34,488 nt of DNA, from the NCBI GenBank assembly GCA_012798455.1, contig JAAZNC010000028.1, forward strand, positions 1 to 34,488. The letters are read 5' to 3'. Made by a program: the position numbers and the translations under genes. Of this stretch, positions 33,996-34,488 are shown piece by piece (position 1 is the stretch's first letter; each line of letters starts with the position of its first letter). The DNA is from Chloroflexota bacterium. Its GTDB lineage: Bacteria > Chloroflexota > Anaerolineae > Anaerolineales > Anaerolineaceae. The notes beneath the pieces are model-generated. The model worked only from the letters and a program-made list of their open reading frames with translations. It was not told where the DNA came from and ran no database searches.

Positions 33996-34488
33996 ATGGA
34001 TAAAAAAGATCTTGATCCCAGAAATTCAATTTCCATCACTATTGCGCAAGGATGGGATGATTATGAGTTATTAGACAGCGGGGATGGCATGAAACTGGAA
34101 CGTTACGGGAAGGTCATCCTGGCTCGCCCCGAACCCGAAGCATTCTGGACGAAAAATTTGCCCGAAGAGGAATGGAAGAAGGCAGATGCTTTGTATCTCT
34201 CCCCCTCTCAGGATGAAAACGGTACCTGGAAATTTCACCGGCAGTTTCCCAGTTCCTGGGACATTCAGGTGGGATGCGTGTGCTGTAAACTGGAACTCTC
34301 CGGTTCCCGCCATATCGGGCTTTTTCCGGAGCAGTATCCGCAATGGCAGTGGCTGCGCGACCATATCCGTAACAACAAGCACTCCATGAAAGTGCTCAAT
34401 CTGTTCGGATATACCGGTATGGCGACCCTCTTTGCAGCCGAAGCGGGAGCGCAGGTTACGCATGTGGATGCTTCTAAAAAAGCAGTGA
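33996..34488 (+). CDS. Class I SAM-dependent methyltransferase, RlmI-like (partial, 3' end outside window)
   Basis: 164 codons are visible before the window ends, with no stop codon. The start ATG has AGGATAG upstream. The N-terminal part reads DSGDGMKLERYGKVILARPEPEAFW, then HIGLFPEQYPQWQWLRDHI, and the SAM-binding first motif VLNLFGYTGMATLFAAEAGAQVTHVDAS. This layout fits the PF10672-type methyltransferases related to RlmI/RlmK, which modify 23S rRNA; the target here is not known. The coding part is visibly richer in G+C than its neighbours. The overlapping minus-strand frame in this stretch is a shadow. Confidence 0.85.
   Translation, partial: MDKKDLDPRNSISITIAQGWDDYELLDSGDGMKLERYGKVILARPEPEAFWTKNLPEEEWKKADALYLSPSQDENGTWKFHRQFPSSWDIQVGCVCCKLELSGSRHIGLFPEQYPQWQWLRDHIRNNKHSMKVLNLFGYTGMATLFAAEAGAQVTHVDASKKAV

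Noticed and set aside
34071-34463. A 130-residue open frame on the minus strand
   Set aside because: It is antisense to the methyltransferase gene, which has a ribosome site, promoter and clear SAM-binding motif. The antisense protein resembles nothing.

Overview
The window is an ordinary chromosomal housekeeping stretch, densely packed and mostly on the minus strand. It probably comes from a Chloroflexota bacterium of the Anaerolineae type. That placement is an inference from gene style and content: a PbpA-like envelope protein, an IleRS of the long type 2 class under T-box control, human-type trimeric PNP, several lipoproteins with lgt and lspA but no LPS genes, and moderate G+C. No rRNA, tRNA, CRISPR array or prophage was seen.

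Left edge to 7.8 kb. The first ~160 bases look like the end of an insertion sequence: a transposase-like C-terminus plus imperfect direct repeats. Then come an archease-rtcB RNA-repair operon (minus) and, divergently, a tiny membrane protein, MTA phosphorylase, and an 868-residue protein that fuses a SEDS (RodA/FtsW) glycosyltransferase to a class B PBP-like domain whose three transpeptidase motifs are all lost. TyrRS converges on it and overlaps it by 10 bp. An HNH protein diverges from TyrRS.

7.8-19.5 kb, all minus: ferritin, lgt, a CDP-alcohol phosphatidyltransferase, ftsK, an S1-domain protein, a membrane-anchored GAF/HTH protein, a GNAT, a membrane protein, PNP, threonine aldolase, rluD and lspA. 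Genes are closely spaced and read from lspA towards ferritin.

19.6-28.5 kb: a small stand-alone PAS protein (plus), then ileS with a complete T-box leader and promoter, pyrimidine-nucleoside phosphorylase, and the rpmH-rnpA-yidD-(PQQ lipoprotein)-yidC-jag cluster. The IleRS carries GVHH where class I synthetases have HIGH, the altered signature linked to mupirocin hyper-resistance in some IleRS2 enzymes. rpmH (56 codons) carries an unusual C-terminal tail.

28.5-34.5 kb: mtaB, a LamG-like lipoprotein, a YdcF-family protein, a MalY/PatB-type lyase, an orphan sugar-type solute-binding lipoprotein, a ~320-bp AT-rich intergenic region, and the start of a plus-strand rRNA-methyltransferase-like gene cut by the window end.

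Functional threads: translation and RNA maturation (IleRS, TyrRS, RtcB/archease, RnpA, L34, MtaB, RluD, S1), envelope and lipoprotein biogenesis (Lgt, LspA, YidC, YidD, SEDS fusion, several lipoproteins), and nucleoside salvage (MTAP, PNP, PyNP). The best candidates for something new are the SEDS-pseudo-PBP fusion, the GVHH IleRS and the kinase-less 7TM-GAF-HTH protein.
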